This document shows positions 1-7,621 of a DNA stretch of 64,000 bases, in pieces. Numbering within the stretch: the first letter of the stretch is position 1; each line of letters opens with the position of its first letter. Both the position numbers and the translations under genes were made by a program. Origin of the DNA: Bradyrhizobium sp. PSBB068 (GTDB lineage Bacteria > Pseudomonadota > Alphaproteobacteria > Rhizobiales > Xanthobacteraceae); NCBI GenBank assembly GCA_016839165.1, contig CP069301.1:68592-132591 (forward strand), given 5' to 3'. Below the pieces are notes generated by a model that saw only the letters and a list, made by a program, of their open reading frames with translations, had not been told where the DNA came from and ran no database searches.

Positions 1-572
1 ACGACGGACACGCGCCGCTCGTCCTGCTGTACCGTAGCCGGTGCGCGGACCATCGTATTCAAGGAGCGGCGCTCCGCGACCTCGGTCTGGACACCTGCCT
101 TCTGCAGCTTGCCCGCGCTCACTTTGACCGATGAGTCGTCGTCTTGTTCGCCCTCATATACGGGGAGATAATCCATCCCCATCGAATCCTTTTTCGGCGT
201 CGGCGACGTGTCCGGAAGGCCCATAGGGTTACGATAGAATTTGATCCGCCCGCGTTCGCCGCCCTTCGCAGTCATGGCTTCCGGAGCGTGCTCCTCGAAG
301 CTCACATCTTCGCTGGCGCGGACCGCCGAATATTCCTTGCCCGACGGCGTCTTCTTCGGCGTCATGGAATAATCGGGCGCGCCGTCCGGATCACGGTAGT
401 AGACGATCGGTCCTGTCGCAGCCGGTTGAGCGGAACTTGGCTTTGCCGCTGCGGGAAGTACGGCGGACAGCCATCCTGGAAGCGGAGCGCTCGAACGTCC
501 GACGGCCAATCCGACCACTCCGGCGGCCAGGATCGCCGTAAAGGCTAACAAAGCACCTACTGGCCGTCTCAT
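1..572 (-). CDS. CusB-family RND efflux periplasmic adaptor (3' end outside window)
   Basis: Membrane-fusion (adaptor) subunit of a heavy-metal RND pump, joining an inner-membrane transporter to the TolC-like protein encoded just upstream. Only the first 190 codons are inside the window. After an N-terminal membrane anchor (about residues 7-27) come two heavy-metal-binding repeats: one around YYRDPDGAPDYSMTPKK, the other around FYRNPMGLPDTSPTPKK followed by DSMGMDYLPVY. This is the HMBD signature found in front of CusB proteins. The start ATG (572-570) overlaps the stop of the preceding gene (ATGA), which fixes the start and indicates translational coupling. The reading frame is open to base 1. 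The family call is secure; metal specificity (Cu/Ag versus Zn/Co/Cd) is inferred from the copper genes around it. Confidence 0.88.
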   Translation of the reverse strand, partial: MRRPVGALLAFTAILAAGVVGLAVGRSSAPLPGWLSAVLPAAAKPSSAQPAATGPIVYYRDPDGAPDYSMTPKKTPSGKEYSAVRASEDVSFEEHAPEAMTAKGGERGRIKFYRNPMGLPDTSPTPKKDSMGMDYLPVYEGEQDDDSSVKVSAGKLQKAGVQTEVAERRSLNTMVRAPATVQQDERRVSV

Positions 573-1813
573 AGCGAACCTCCGGCCAGACGTTCCATTT
601 CGGCGTATTTCGTTTGAAGTTCTACCTTGAGCTTCAGCAGGTCGAGCTGGACAGCGCGAAGCCTGCGCTCCGCCTCGAAGACCGAGGAAAGATCGGACGT
701 GCCGGCCTGGAAACCGTTCCGCGCATTGTCGAGGGATGATCGTGCAGGCGGCAATTGGCGCGACGCGTAGATCTGCACGACCTTCCGTAGCGCATCGACG
801 CTGAACCATGCGTCGGCGATCTGTCCGTCGACCCGCAGCCGCAGCGCCTCGCTGCGGGCTTGCGCGGCGCCGAGACGCGCGCCCGCCGCCCGCTGTTCGG
901 CGTCCTTGACTTCATAGTGCAGCGGCAGCTTGACGCCGAGCATGAACTCGCCGGTATCCTCGGTCCCGGGCCGCTGCACGTATTTCGCGCCGAGCGTGAC
1001 GTCGGGATAGTAGTTGAGGTCGGTAAGGGATTTGGTCTGGGCCGCGGAATTGCTCTGGGCTCCGGCCAGCGCCAGCATCGGGTTAGCAGAGCGCGCGAGT
1101 GCCTGAACCTGCGCGAGGCTGATTGCCTTGATTGCTCGAAAGCCGGTCGGCGGAGCCAAGGGCGCCAGGGACGGACGGCCGATCAGGGCATTCAGCCTGG
1201 CCGCCGCTGCCTTCTGTTCGCCTTGTCGGCGGACGACGTCGCCGTCGGCGGTAGCCGCTTCGATCTCGGCCTTGATGACGTCCTGCCGGTCGACCGATGT
1301 CGTGCCGTATCGCGAACGCAACAATCCGAGCGTCTCGTCGTACCGCCGCTTGATTTCGGTGGCGACCCCAACGGCTTCATACGCCGCATTGTATTCGCCA
1401 TGTGCTGTAATGACCTGCGCGATGAGTTCGGTCACGGTGGCACGGCCTTGGAATTTTGCGGCATCGGCGTCGGCCGTGGCGACGTTGCGCTCGAGGCCGT
1501 ATTTGCCCCAAAGCTTGAGCTCCTGGTCGATGCCTATGCGGCGCTGTCCCACGCCCTGCCGGTTGACGTCCCAAGCCTCGAGAATGAGGGTCGGGTCAGC
1601 CAATACGCCCGCCGTCCCGATCTTGTGAACCGCTGCATCGAACTCGAGCGCGGCCGCCGCCACCGTCGGGTTGAGGCGTTTGGCAACCGCCACGACGCTT
1701 TCCGCGGTAGCTCCGGGCAAAGTCTGCTCGGCTGCCAAGGCCGGGGACAACCACAGCAATGCTGCGGTTGCTCGGATTGCGGCGAAGCCAGTGATTCCGG
1801 CTGAGCGGATCAC
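569..1813 (-). CDS. TolC-family outer-membrane efflux protein (CusC/CzcC type)
   Basis: Outer-membrane channel of a tripartite metal efflux system, 414 aa. It has an N-terminal signal peptide (ends near SPALAAEQ) and two long Ala/Gln-rich helical-hairpin repeats typical of TolC proteins, including RIGIDQELKLWGKYGLER early on and GVKLPLHYEVKDAEQRAA in the second half. The start is GTG (1813-1811), overlapping the TGA of the upstream FixH-like gene as GTGA. The stop overlaps the ATG of the CusB-like adaptor. The FixH-like, TolC and CusB genes therefore form a tightly coupled operon whose RND pump gene should lie beyond base 1. Family assignment is firm, substrate is inferred. Confidence 0.9.
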   Translation of the reverse strand: MIRSAGITGFAAIRATAALLWLSPALAAEQTLPGATAESVVAVAKRLNPTVAAAALEFDAAVHKIGTAGVLADPTLILEAWDVNRQGVGQRRIGIDQELKLWGKYGLERNVATADADAAKFQGRATVTELIAQVITAHGEYNAAYEAVGVATEIKRRYDETLGLLRSRYGTTSVDRQDVIKAEIEAATADGDVVRRQGEQKAAAARLNALIGRPSLAPLAPPTGFRAIKAISLAQVQALARSANPMLALAGAQSNSAAQTKSLTDLNYYPDVTLGAKYVQRPGTEDTGEFMLGVKLPLHYEVKDAEQRAAGARLGAAQARSEALRLRVDGQIADAWFSVDALRKVVQIYASRQLPPARSSLDNARNGFQAGTSDLSSVFEAERRLRAVQLDLLKLKVELQTKYAEMERLAGGSL

Positions 1814-2214
1814 GGCGTGGCCTTGATGACGAGCTTGCTTTCAACCGTCCCGGTTTCGCCTTGAACCTTGGCGCCGAGGGACAATTGCCAGCCACCTTCC
1901 ATAGTTATGGCGGCCTTGAACTTATAGACGCCCGGCTCCGTGCTCGGCATCGCCTCGATCGACGTTTTCATCGTGTCCATGCCGTCCGGAGCCATGTCCA
2001 ATCTCTTTGCGAAGATCACCGCATCGGGAACCGGCTTGCCGTCGGGCTTGTGGATCAGGCGGACCGAGATGGTTGCGTCCCCCTTCTTGACTGTCTTGTC
2101 GACCAGTTGGAATTCGTAGTCCTTGATGTCGGCGCGCGCGAGCGTGGCCGAACCTGCCAAGGAAGCGGCGATCAACGCCGCCCGGAGGGCGGGCGCGAAG
2201 GCATACTTCTTCAT
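1810..2214 (-). CDS. FixH/YtkA-like secreted protein
   Basis: Small exported protein of 134 aa with a signal peptide (MKKYAFAPALRAALIAASLA, cleavage near ARA-DIKD). One beta-sandwich domain of the FixH/YtkA type follows, with the feature-rich stretch KRLDMAPDGMDTMKTSIEAM and then a GGWQLSLGAKVQGETGTV strand pair. Such proteins commonly precede CusC/CusB genes in alphaproteobacterial metal operons; the exact role is unknown. I chose ATG 2214 because GAGGA lies just upstream and a signal peptide follows. An in-frame extension to 2484 is arginine-rich and implausible. It overlaps the TolC start by 4 bp. Confidence 0.8.
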   Translation of the reverse strand: MKKYAFAPALRAALIAASLAGSATLARADIKDYEFQLVDKTVKKGDATISVRLIHKPDGKPVPDAVIFAKRLDMAPDGMDTMKTSIEAMPSTEPGVYKFKAAITMEGGWQLSLGAKVQGETGTVESKLVIKATP

Positions 2215-2312
2215 TTTACAAATCCTCGATGACCCGATGCGCCGCGAACGGCGGCGTGCGTTAACTGCGCGGCCCTGAGACCGCGCAGCAGCAGACGGCG
2301 TGGAGACGCCGA

Positions 2313-2669
2313 TCAGATCGCGATTCGAGGGGGATGATCCGGAGGGGAACCGATGAGGCCGTCCGCAATCAAGTCGTCGAGAGGGAAAAGCAGTCGGCTG
2401 GTTTGAAAGGAAACTTGGACACCGTCCGTTGGGGATGGTTCGGCCTGCGCGATGGTCAGCATGCACATCGCGACAAGCGGACAATCCCGGCAGTTATTGC
2501 TTTTTTGGCCGTCCGGACAGCAAGGCATAGCGTCCGACATCGCGGCCATATCGGTCATCTCAGCGGCAGCCAGACGCTTTGCCGCCGCCGGCGTGACCAG
2601 CGGCGCAAAGACGAGCCCTACGATCACGAAGATCGCAAGCATACGACCGATGAGTCGGCGAAGATTCAT
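2313..2669 (-). CDS. Small secreted Cys/Met-rich protein, possibly metal-related
   Basis: 118 aa. An N-terminal hydrophobic segment (about 9-28) ends in a signal-peptidase-like TPAAA site. It is followed by a short mature region with AAEMTDMAAMSDAMPCCPD and CRDCPLVAMCM, five cysteines in all. The pattern resembles small DUF2946-like or CopL-like proteins found in copper operons, but I do not recognise a firm family. It lies upstream of the FixH-TolC-CusB operon on the same strand with about 100 bp between them, so it may be the first gene of that transcript. The function is inferred from composition and position only. Confidence 0.6.
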   Translation of the reverse strand: MNLRRLIGRMLAIFVIVGLVFAPLVTPAAAKRLAAAEMTDMAAMSDAMPCCPDGQKSNNCRDCPLVAMCMLTIAQAEPSPTDGVQVSFQTSRLLFPLDDLIADGLIGSPPDHPPRIAI

Positions 2670-2760
2670 TGCCTACCATCCCACGGGATAGGGAACTTGG
2701 GAAGGACTATCCCTTCACATCTTCGCCAGAGGCGTTTCCAGGCCAAATGAGAGTTATCGG

Positions 2761-3255
2761 TTAACCAAGAAGCGCTTCAACTCGCGATTTCGGAGCCGAT
2801 AAACTGCATGAATGACCGCCGGCCGGTGGCCCCGAAAAGGACCACGTCGTACTTCCGGGGGGGGGGCCGCCCTCCATTCCCGGCGATCCCGCCGGCATGC
2901 CTGGAACCGCAAGTCCGATGGCGGTTGGCCGTTTCTCCAACAATTGTCGCAAGGCGAAAGCGGGTACATGGCCTTCGATGACGTACCCCCCGATTTCCGC
3001 AGTGTGGCACGCTGCAAGGTCGCCCGGCACGCCGAGGCGCTTCCGGACTGCCGGAAGCTGCGCCGTCTCCTGGACAGTGACGGTGAATCCAGCGTCCTTG
3101 AGGTGTTGCACCCAACCCGTGCAGCATCCGCAATTCGGATCCTTGTGAACGAGGATGGCTGGCGTCTGCGCCGAGGCGGGATACCCCCGCGCAACCAATC
3201 CCGCTGCGAAGATCGCGAGCGCACTTCGCCGAGTCACTGTGCTTAATTTGTACAT
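2761..3255 (-). CDS. DUF411 metal-binding protein, C-terminus frameshifted at a 10-C run
   Basis: Exported DUF411 protein, a family commonly next to copper genes. It has a twin-arginine-like N-terminus (TRRSALAIFAAG) and then the family hallmark HKDPNCGCCTGWVQHLKDAGF. AACHTAEIGGYVIEGHVPA and GLAVPGMPAGSPGMEGG follow. Right after this conserved block comes a run of ten G on the plus strand (2857-2866), and the family-like ending (KYDVVLFGATGRRSFMQF) continues in another frame with its stop at 2777. In the frame as written the protein ends at 2761 with an unrelated tail of 164 aa total. Eight or eleven C would restore the normal protein. This is either a real phase-variable tract or a sequencing indel. 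Confidence 0.75.
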   Translation of the reverse strand: MYKLSTVTRRSALAIFAAGLVARGYPASAQTPAILVHKDPNCGCCTGWVQHLKDAGFTVTVQETAQLPAVRKRLGVPGDLAACHTAEIGGYVIEGHVPAFALRQLLEKRPTAIGLAVPGMPAGSPGMEGGPPPGSTTWSFSGPPAGGHSCSLSAPKSRVEALLG

Positions 3256-3493
3256 CTTCTGGACATCCCCTGACGTTCAGCAAGGATCATATCTAGGTCT
3301 TCGCGACCGCGGGCCCAAATCCGCGTGATCAGCGTCCCTTTCGCCCTCGGAAACAATCTGCCGGCCATCGGCCTCATGCCGCGAGCAGCTTGCTTTATTT
3401 GAGGCTGGCGGTGACCCTCTGCAAAGGATGGCCATTAACCAGTTGTTAACCATCGCAGATGCAAAAGACCATATTGCAGCAGGGAGATTCTTC

Positions 3494-3763
3494 ATGAACG
3501 GTCTCGAAGTGATGAGCGCTGCGCACGATGCCATCATCACGGTTGTCGTGATTTCGGCACCCTTGTTGATCGTCGGTACCGTCGTTGGCGTCGCCGTCTC
3601 GCTGTTCCAGGCCCTTACGCAAATCCAAGAGCAGACGCTCATTCAAACCCCCAAGATCCTTGCGACATTCGTTACTTTTCTGATCGCGTTGCCCTTCATG
3701 GCTGAGACTTCGCATAACCAATTTTTGCGGATGGTCGCGCAAATCAGCATGCCCACCAATTGA
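3494..3763 (+). CDS. fliQ: Flagellar biosynthetic protein FliQ
   Basis: 89-aa inner-membrane component of the flagellar type III export gate, matching the usual family length. It has two transmembrane helices (about 17-38 and 55-75) separated by the very conserved VSLFQALTQIQEQTL segment and PKILATF. ATG 3494 was chosen because AGGGAG lies about 8 bp upstream and the family starts this way; an in-frame ATG at 3428 would add 22 unlikely residues. It is on the plus strand next to flgF, opposite to the metal genes on both sides. No fliP, fliR or flhB is near, so the gate is presumably completed by genes elsewhere. Confidence 0.93.
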   Translation: MNGLEVMSAAHDAIITVVVISAPLLIVGTVVGVAVSLFQALTQIQEQTLIQTPKILATFVTFLIALPFMAETSHNQFLRMVAQISMPTN

Positions 3764-3999
3764 CTCTTTTGCGCGTGGCCATCCGAGCCGGTCTATGAGC
3801 ATTCGTTTTCCTGGTGGCTCGGCAAGCTGCGTCTTCGAACGATGTAAGCCGCAAAGCATTCTTTCGCTGCCCTCGTCATCTGGTTGCGTTTGCTCCTCGC
3901 GCGCGGCGCAAGCCCCGTAGTGTCCGAACACTCCAGAGGCGCTGGGATTCGGAAATCTGCTACACTCGGTCCAACTGAACCGGCTGATTCGGCGATCGC

Positions 4000-4734
4000 A
4001 TGGGCGAGACCACGATTATTCATCTGTCGAGACTGATCGCGCTGGAACGCAGGCTCGACAACGTTGCCAACAACGTCGCCAACGCTGACACGACCGGCTT
4101 TCGTGCGCGCCAGCTTTCCTTTCAGGAATATCTCTCGCCGGCGAAGGAGGGCGAAGCCGACGGAAAAAGGGAGCGCCCGGTCTCGTTGGTGAATGCCGGA
4201 TTCCAGTATCCGGACGTCTCCGGGGGCGCCATTCAACTCACCGGAAATCCTCTCGACGTAGCCATCGTCGGAGACGGCTATTTTGCCGTCCAGACGCCGC
4301 AGGGAGAGCGCTACACGCGGGCCGGCGCGCTTACCACCGATGCCACCGGACGCTTGGTCACTATGGAAGGCCAGCCGATCCTTTCCCGGACTGGTCCGAT
4401 CACGATCGCACCCGAAGAGCGCTCATTGACGATCGCCGCCGACGGCACCATCAGTTCCCGGCAACGGATTCTCGGCAGCCTTCGCCTCGTTCGGTTCGAC
4501 GGCCCTCTTCAAGCGGTGGGGTCTAACCTATTTCAGAGCCAGACTCCTGCCCTCGATATTCCGACGGGGTCCGTGAAACTGTCGGTCGGCGCTTTGGAGA
4601 AATCCAATGTCCAGAACGTCCAGGAGATGAGCCGATTGAGCGAGGTGACCAGGTCCTACGAACAGGTAGGTGGGCTCCTCAAGAATTCGCAGAGCGTCGA
4701 CGATCTGAACAAGCTAGGAACCGTCCCCGACTGA
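4000..4734 (+). CDS. flgF: Flagellar basal-body rod protein FlgF
   Basis: 244-aa proximal rod protein. The N-terminal rod motif reads RLDNVANNVANADTTGFRAR. The central part has the FlgE/F/G signature (GNPLDVAIVGDGYFAVQTPQGERYTRAGALTTDATGRLV, a shortened beta domain). The C-terminus (SNVQNVQEMSRLSEVTRSYEQ) pairs with the N-terminus as a coiled-coil. Length matches FlgF rather than FlgG. The gene starts about 235 bp after fliQ and may share a transcript with it. Its location between two minus-strand metal clusters suggests that metal genes were inserted beside a flagellar locus. Confidence 0.93.
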   Translation: MGETTIIHLSRLIALERRLDNVANNVANADTTGFRARQLSFQEYLSPAKEGEADGKRERPVSLVNAGFQYPDVSGGAIQLTGNPLDVAIVGDGYFAVQTPQGERYTRAGALTTDATGRLVTMEGQPILSRTGPITIAPEERSLTIAADGTISSRQRILGSLRLVRFDGPLQAVGSNLFQSQTPALDIPTGSVKLSVGALEKSNVQNVQEMSRLSEVTRSYEQVGGLLKNSQSVDDLNKLGTVPD

Positions 4735-5259
4735 ATCGTCCGCGATATCAGGTTTCTGGATCTCCGGTGAGAAGCGCGATGGCCTCCTGAAGCAAAAGCG
4801 AGGGCGGTTGTGTCCGGACCGTTGTCAGCGCGGCTGACGAAGTTCGCCGGCGAGCCAACCCACGGCGTCGGTCTTCATCCTCTTGCGCGCCGTCTCGTCG
4901 ACGAGATCGACGATTACCGACGGGAACGCGCAACCGGGCCGAAACCGAAATAGTCTTTGTTCGGGGGCGTCTCTAGCGGCCCCTGTTGCTCCCTCCCGAG
5001 GGCTGTGGGCCCCAGGAGCCCCCGGTTTCGCAAAGCGTCCGGGATTTGCCGGGCGCACCCTCGCCTGCATCGGAAAGCCTCCCACCGAGGTCGCGGCGGG
5101 CCCACAGGCGTATCGGTCGCGCCTTTGCCCGAGTTAGTCGGGTGCAGTGACGTCGTCGCGGGCCGCGGGCTGGCCGCTTAAGGTCGGATCGAAGCGCGCG
5201 CGTCCGAATCCCGCCGGCATTGCCAAGGACAGAGTGTCGTAGCTTGCGGTCGGCAAGAG
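4735..5259. other. Intergenic region with a possible decayed minus-strand coding remnant
   Basis: 525 bases with no intact gene. On the minus strand one frame gives FPSVIVDLVDETARKRMKTD followed by AVGWLAGELRQPR and a stop near 4825. Another frame gives LTTVRTQPPSLLLQEAIALL ending at 4748. Both read like natural protein and would join by one frameshift near 4840, so this may be the 3' part of a broken gene of unknown family. GC-rich hairpins (GGGGCGT/GGCCCC clusters near 4966-5040) lie between. Confidence 0.3.
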
Positions 5260-6576
5260 TCAGCAGCCTGAAACATTGCCGGTGGCGTCTTGCGCGGTCG
5301 ACATGATCGGCCTGATCAGCCGAGCAATCGCCAGGATTCCCTTGATGCCGTTTCCAAAGCGGGCAATGGCGTCGCGGTGGTCCCGCAACTCGCTGTATGG
5401 CAGATAACGAAGGTTGAGTTCGGCGACCCGTGAGAACGCCGGCCTGGCAAACTGCGCTCTAACTTCGCCCTCGCGGTCGTCCGGAGCCACGAGGAAGAAG
5501 TTGCGCGCTGCGGCACCATCGATGCCCAGCGCAAGGTCGAGCATCCGGACGATGCCGGAATAGATGCTGGTGGTGTGTTCGACTTCGAACGCGGCAGCCA
5601 CATCGCCGCCTTGTTCGATCCAGAGCACGTGGATGAGACGAATAGCGTCCGCAGCGCCGGCCTCGGCCAAGGCCGCGGGCAAGCGGTCGAGACAGCCGTT
5701 CGCCAGCCGCCCGTCCTTGTAGGACCGCGCTCCGTCGTTCGAGGCTATCCACACCTGGAATCCAAGGGCTAAACCCAGGTCCCGCAGCCACCCTTGGATC
5801 TCGGTATGGGTATGGTCCGCCTCACGGGCTGCTGCCACCGCTTTCGAAGACGCTGCGGATTCCGCGCGGACCTGATCGAGATCGGACCTCCAGCGATCGA
5901 GGGAGCCGTCTTCTTGACGTTCCGGAAGCGGATAGCGTCCGGTGCCGACCTCGAACAGGAACGCCGCCGCGGCTCCGAGATCGTTGGAAAGCAAATTCCG
6001 ATACTGCGAGTTCAGCGCCAGGACTCCTCGGCGCATGGCGAGATACTGCTCCCAACGGCCCAATTTCACGTCCGCTCCCGTCAGGGCATTGTATCCTCTC
6101 ACGATGGCGGTGTTGAACGGCGGCGCGATCGTCGGATGCAGGAAATACAGCAGATTTGCGGCTGCGGGACCGAGCCCCTTGATGGTCGCCCGGTCGAGCT
6201 TCTGGATCGCTTCGATCACGTGTTCCTCGGTATTGCAGCAAAGACAGGTATCGAGGAAATTCCCGAAGGCCACCTGGTTAGGCCGATTTTCGTAGATGTC
6301 CGGGATACGGAGCTTCGGTTTCCACATGAATGCATGGTCGGCGCCCTTGAAGACCTGCCGCTGCTCGGCGATCGAATCCAGCACCGTTTCGAGCGATGAG
6401 CCGCGATAGGCGTTTCCGAACGTGTCAGCCTTGATCTCGGCCATCACCTCCTGAAGTCCGCGCCTGATAGATCGGAAATTTTTTATCCGCGCGTCCCACA
6501 GAAACCACGTCCGGTACGTCCCCGCCTCGTCATTCCTCCAATGCCGTATAAGATCTCCGACCCAAGCCTGCTCCAT
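5260..6576 (-). CDS. HhH-containing protein with restriction-endonuclease-like C-terminal domain
   Basis: 438 aa, cytosolic, no signal peptide. Residues about 120-165 form a DNA-glycosylase-like helix-hairpin-helix segment (LDRATIKGLGPAAANLLYFL, then HPTIAPPFNTAIVRGYNALTG). After a charged linker (about 215-255, possibly coiled-coil), the last 180 residues contain AIRLIHVLWIEQGGDVAAAF, followed by EVEHTTSIYSGIVRMLDLAL. This FEVEHTTSIYSG motif is seen in restriction-like PD-(D/E)XK nucleases. A role in DNA recognition and cleavage (defence or repair) is inferred; no methylase partner is adjacent. The gene stands alone between flgF and the PilZ gene, separated by noncoding sequence on both sides. 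Confidence 0.65.
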   Translation of the reverse strand: MEQAWVGDLIRHWRNDEAGTYRTWFLWDARIKNFRSIRRGLQEVMAEIKADTFGNAYRGSSLETVLDSIAEQRQVFKGADHAFMWKPKLRIPDIYENRPNQVAFGNFLDTCLCCNTEEHVIEAIQKLDRATIKGLGPAAANLLYFLHPTIAPPFNTAIVRGYNALTGADVKLGRWEQYLAMRRGVLALNSQYRNLLSNDLGAAAAFLFEVGTGRYPLPERQEDGSLDRWRSDLDQVRAESAASSKAVAAAREADHTHTEIQGWLRDLGLALGFQVWIASNDGARSYKDGRLANGCLDRLPAALAEAGAADAIRLIHVLWIEQGGDVAAAFEVEHTTSIYSGIVRMLDLALGIDGAAARNFFLVAPDDREGEVRAQFARPAFSRVAELNLRYLPYSELRDHRDAIARFGNGIKGILAIARLIRPIMSTAQDATGNVSGC

Positions 6577-6687
6577 TCGCTAAACCACCCGTTCTAACTT
6601 CGGCGGCAGGCCATTCGGCCTCGCGCCCGGTACCCGAACTCTCGTTCAAGCTCAACCAATATACCGGACTTATCCCTTTCCGCACAG

Positions 6688-6954
6688 CTAAGACGACACT
6701 TCGGGCTTGTCCTTCCGGTCTACAAACCGGACGCCGATCCGCTTCTCCTTCCGCCAGACCACCCGGCATCGGCGGCCGCCGCCTTCGAGCTCAAGAACAA
6801 CGGAATCTGGAATTCCGATCGGCGACGCCACCTCGAGCGAGGCACCACTGTCCGAAAGGTTCCGGACGGTACAGCTAATGGCCCCTCCCCCGAAGGAAAT
6901 CGTCGCGGCCTTCAGGACTTTGTGACGCGGCGCAGACCTGTTGTCGTCTTCCAT
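6688..6954 (-). CDS. PilZ-domain protein
   Basis: 88-aa single-domain PilZ protein, a family that binds cyclic di-GMP. Near the N-terminus RSAPRHKV resembles the RxxxR loop, and NLSDSGASLEV matches the (D/N)xSxxG motif; RCRVVWRKEKRIGVRF is the closing beta strand pair. ATG 6954 is preferred over ATG 6960 because GGAGG lies 6 bp upstream of it but directly against the earlier codon. Motility or envelope control would fit the nearby flagellar genes, but this is inference. It is a lone gene, not visibly in an operon. Confidence 0.85.
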   Translation of the reverse strand: MEDDNRSAPRHKVLKAATISFGGGAISCTVRNLSDSGASLEVASPIGIPDSVVLELEGGGRRCRVVWRKEKRIGVRFVDRKDKPEVSS

Positions 6955-7012
6955 CCACATCCTCCACCTGTCTTCGGCCGACGATAGGCCGCTGTCGGCT
7001 CAGTGTTTGTGT

Positions 7013-7621
7013 TCACCCTTTTGCTCGGTTGGCATCGACATCCCGGCCCCGGGCTTCTTGCCATTGTTTTCCGGCTTCTTGCCGTCCCCCTTGTCCATGG
7101 AACTCCATCTCTTCGTCCGGAGGCGCCCTCGCGACCATGTCCTTGTAGTGCTCGGCAGATAGGCCGGGCAGCTTGGTGACGAATGCGACGATGCTCCAGA
7201 TGGTCGCATCGTCATGTCCGAGACCCCACGCCGGCATGCCGCTCATTTTCAATCCATGTTTCGTGACCCAGAAAACGGTCTTGGGATCGAAACGCTGTTC
7301 GGAAAGATTGGGCGGCTTCGGGTAGAGGCCGGGCCGAATTTCCGAATCCGATTGCTCGGGCGCAAGGTGGCAATTCACGCACATCGCCGCATACTGTCCC
7401 GCTCCCTTCAAAACGAGTTGCTCGTCCTGAAGGTCGGGTAGCTCGATCCGGCCGGCGCGTACCGCGATGGAGCGGTTGCGAACGGTCTCCATTACCCTTC
7501 GGGTGATTTCCCAATGCGGCGTGTCCGCGCCGACATCGTAGAAGCCGTAGCCCACGTAGAATAGAATTCCGCCAAATAGAGCCACCGCAGCGAGGACCGC
7601 AACACCCAACCGTCTCGTCAT
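7013..7621 (-). CDS. Membrane-anchored c-type cytochrome
   Basis: 202 aa as read. An uncleaved N-terminal anchor (about 5-27) is followed by one class I cytochrome c domain with haem motif CVNCH (near residue 82-86) and a distal Met ligand in KMSGMPAWG. The ATG overlaps the stop of the upstream OpgC gene (ATGA), so the two are translated together. The C-terminus looks shifted: one base less in the CCCCC run (plus strand 7086-7090) would give a different ending, GKKPENNGKKPGAGMSMPTE then QKGEHKH, with a stop at 7000. That tail looks more natural for a metal-site protein than the current one. It may pass electrons from the multicopper oxidases to the respiratory chain; this is inference. Confidence 0.82.
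   Translation of the reverse strand: MTRRLGVAVLAAVALFGGILFYVGYGFYDVGADTPHWEITRRVMETVRNRSIAVRAGRIELPDLQDEQLVLKGAGQYAAMCVNCHLAPEQSDSEIRPGLYPKPPNLSEQRFDPKTVFWVTKHGLKMSGMPAWGLGHDDATIWSIVAFVTKLPGLSAEHYKDMVARAPPDEEMEFHGQGGRQEAGKQWQEARGRDVDANRAKG

Noticed and set aside
860..1804. Plus-strand open frame of 314 codons
   Set aside because: Antisense to the TolC-like gene, which has clear family motifs and coupling to its neighbours.
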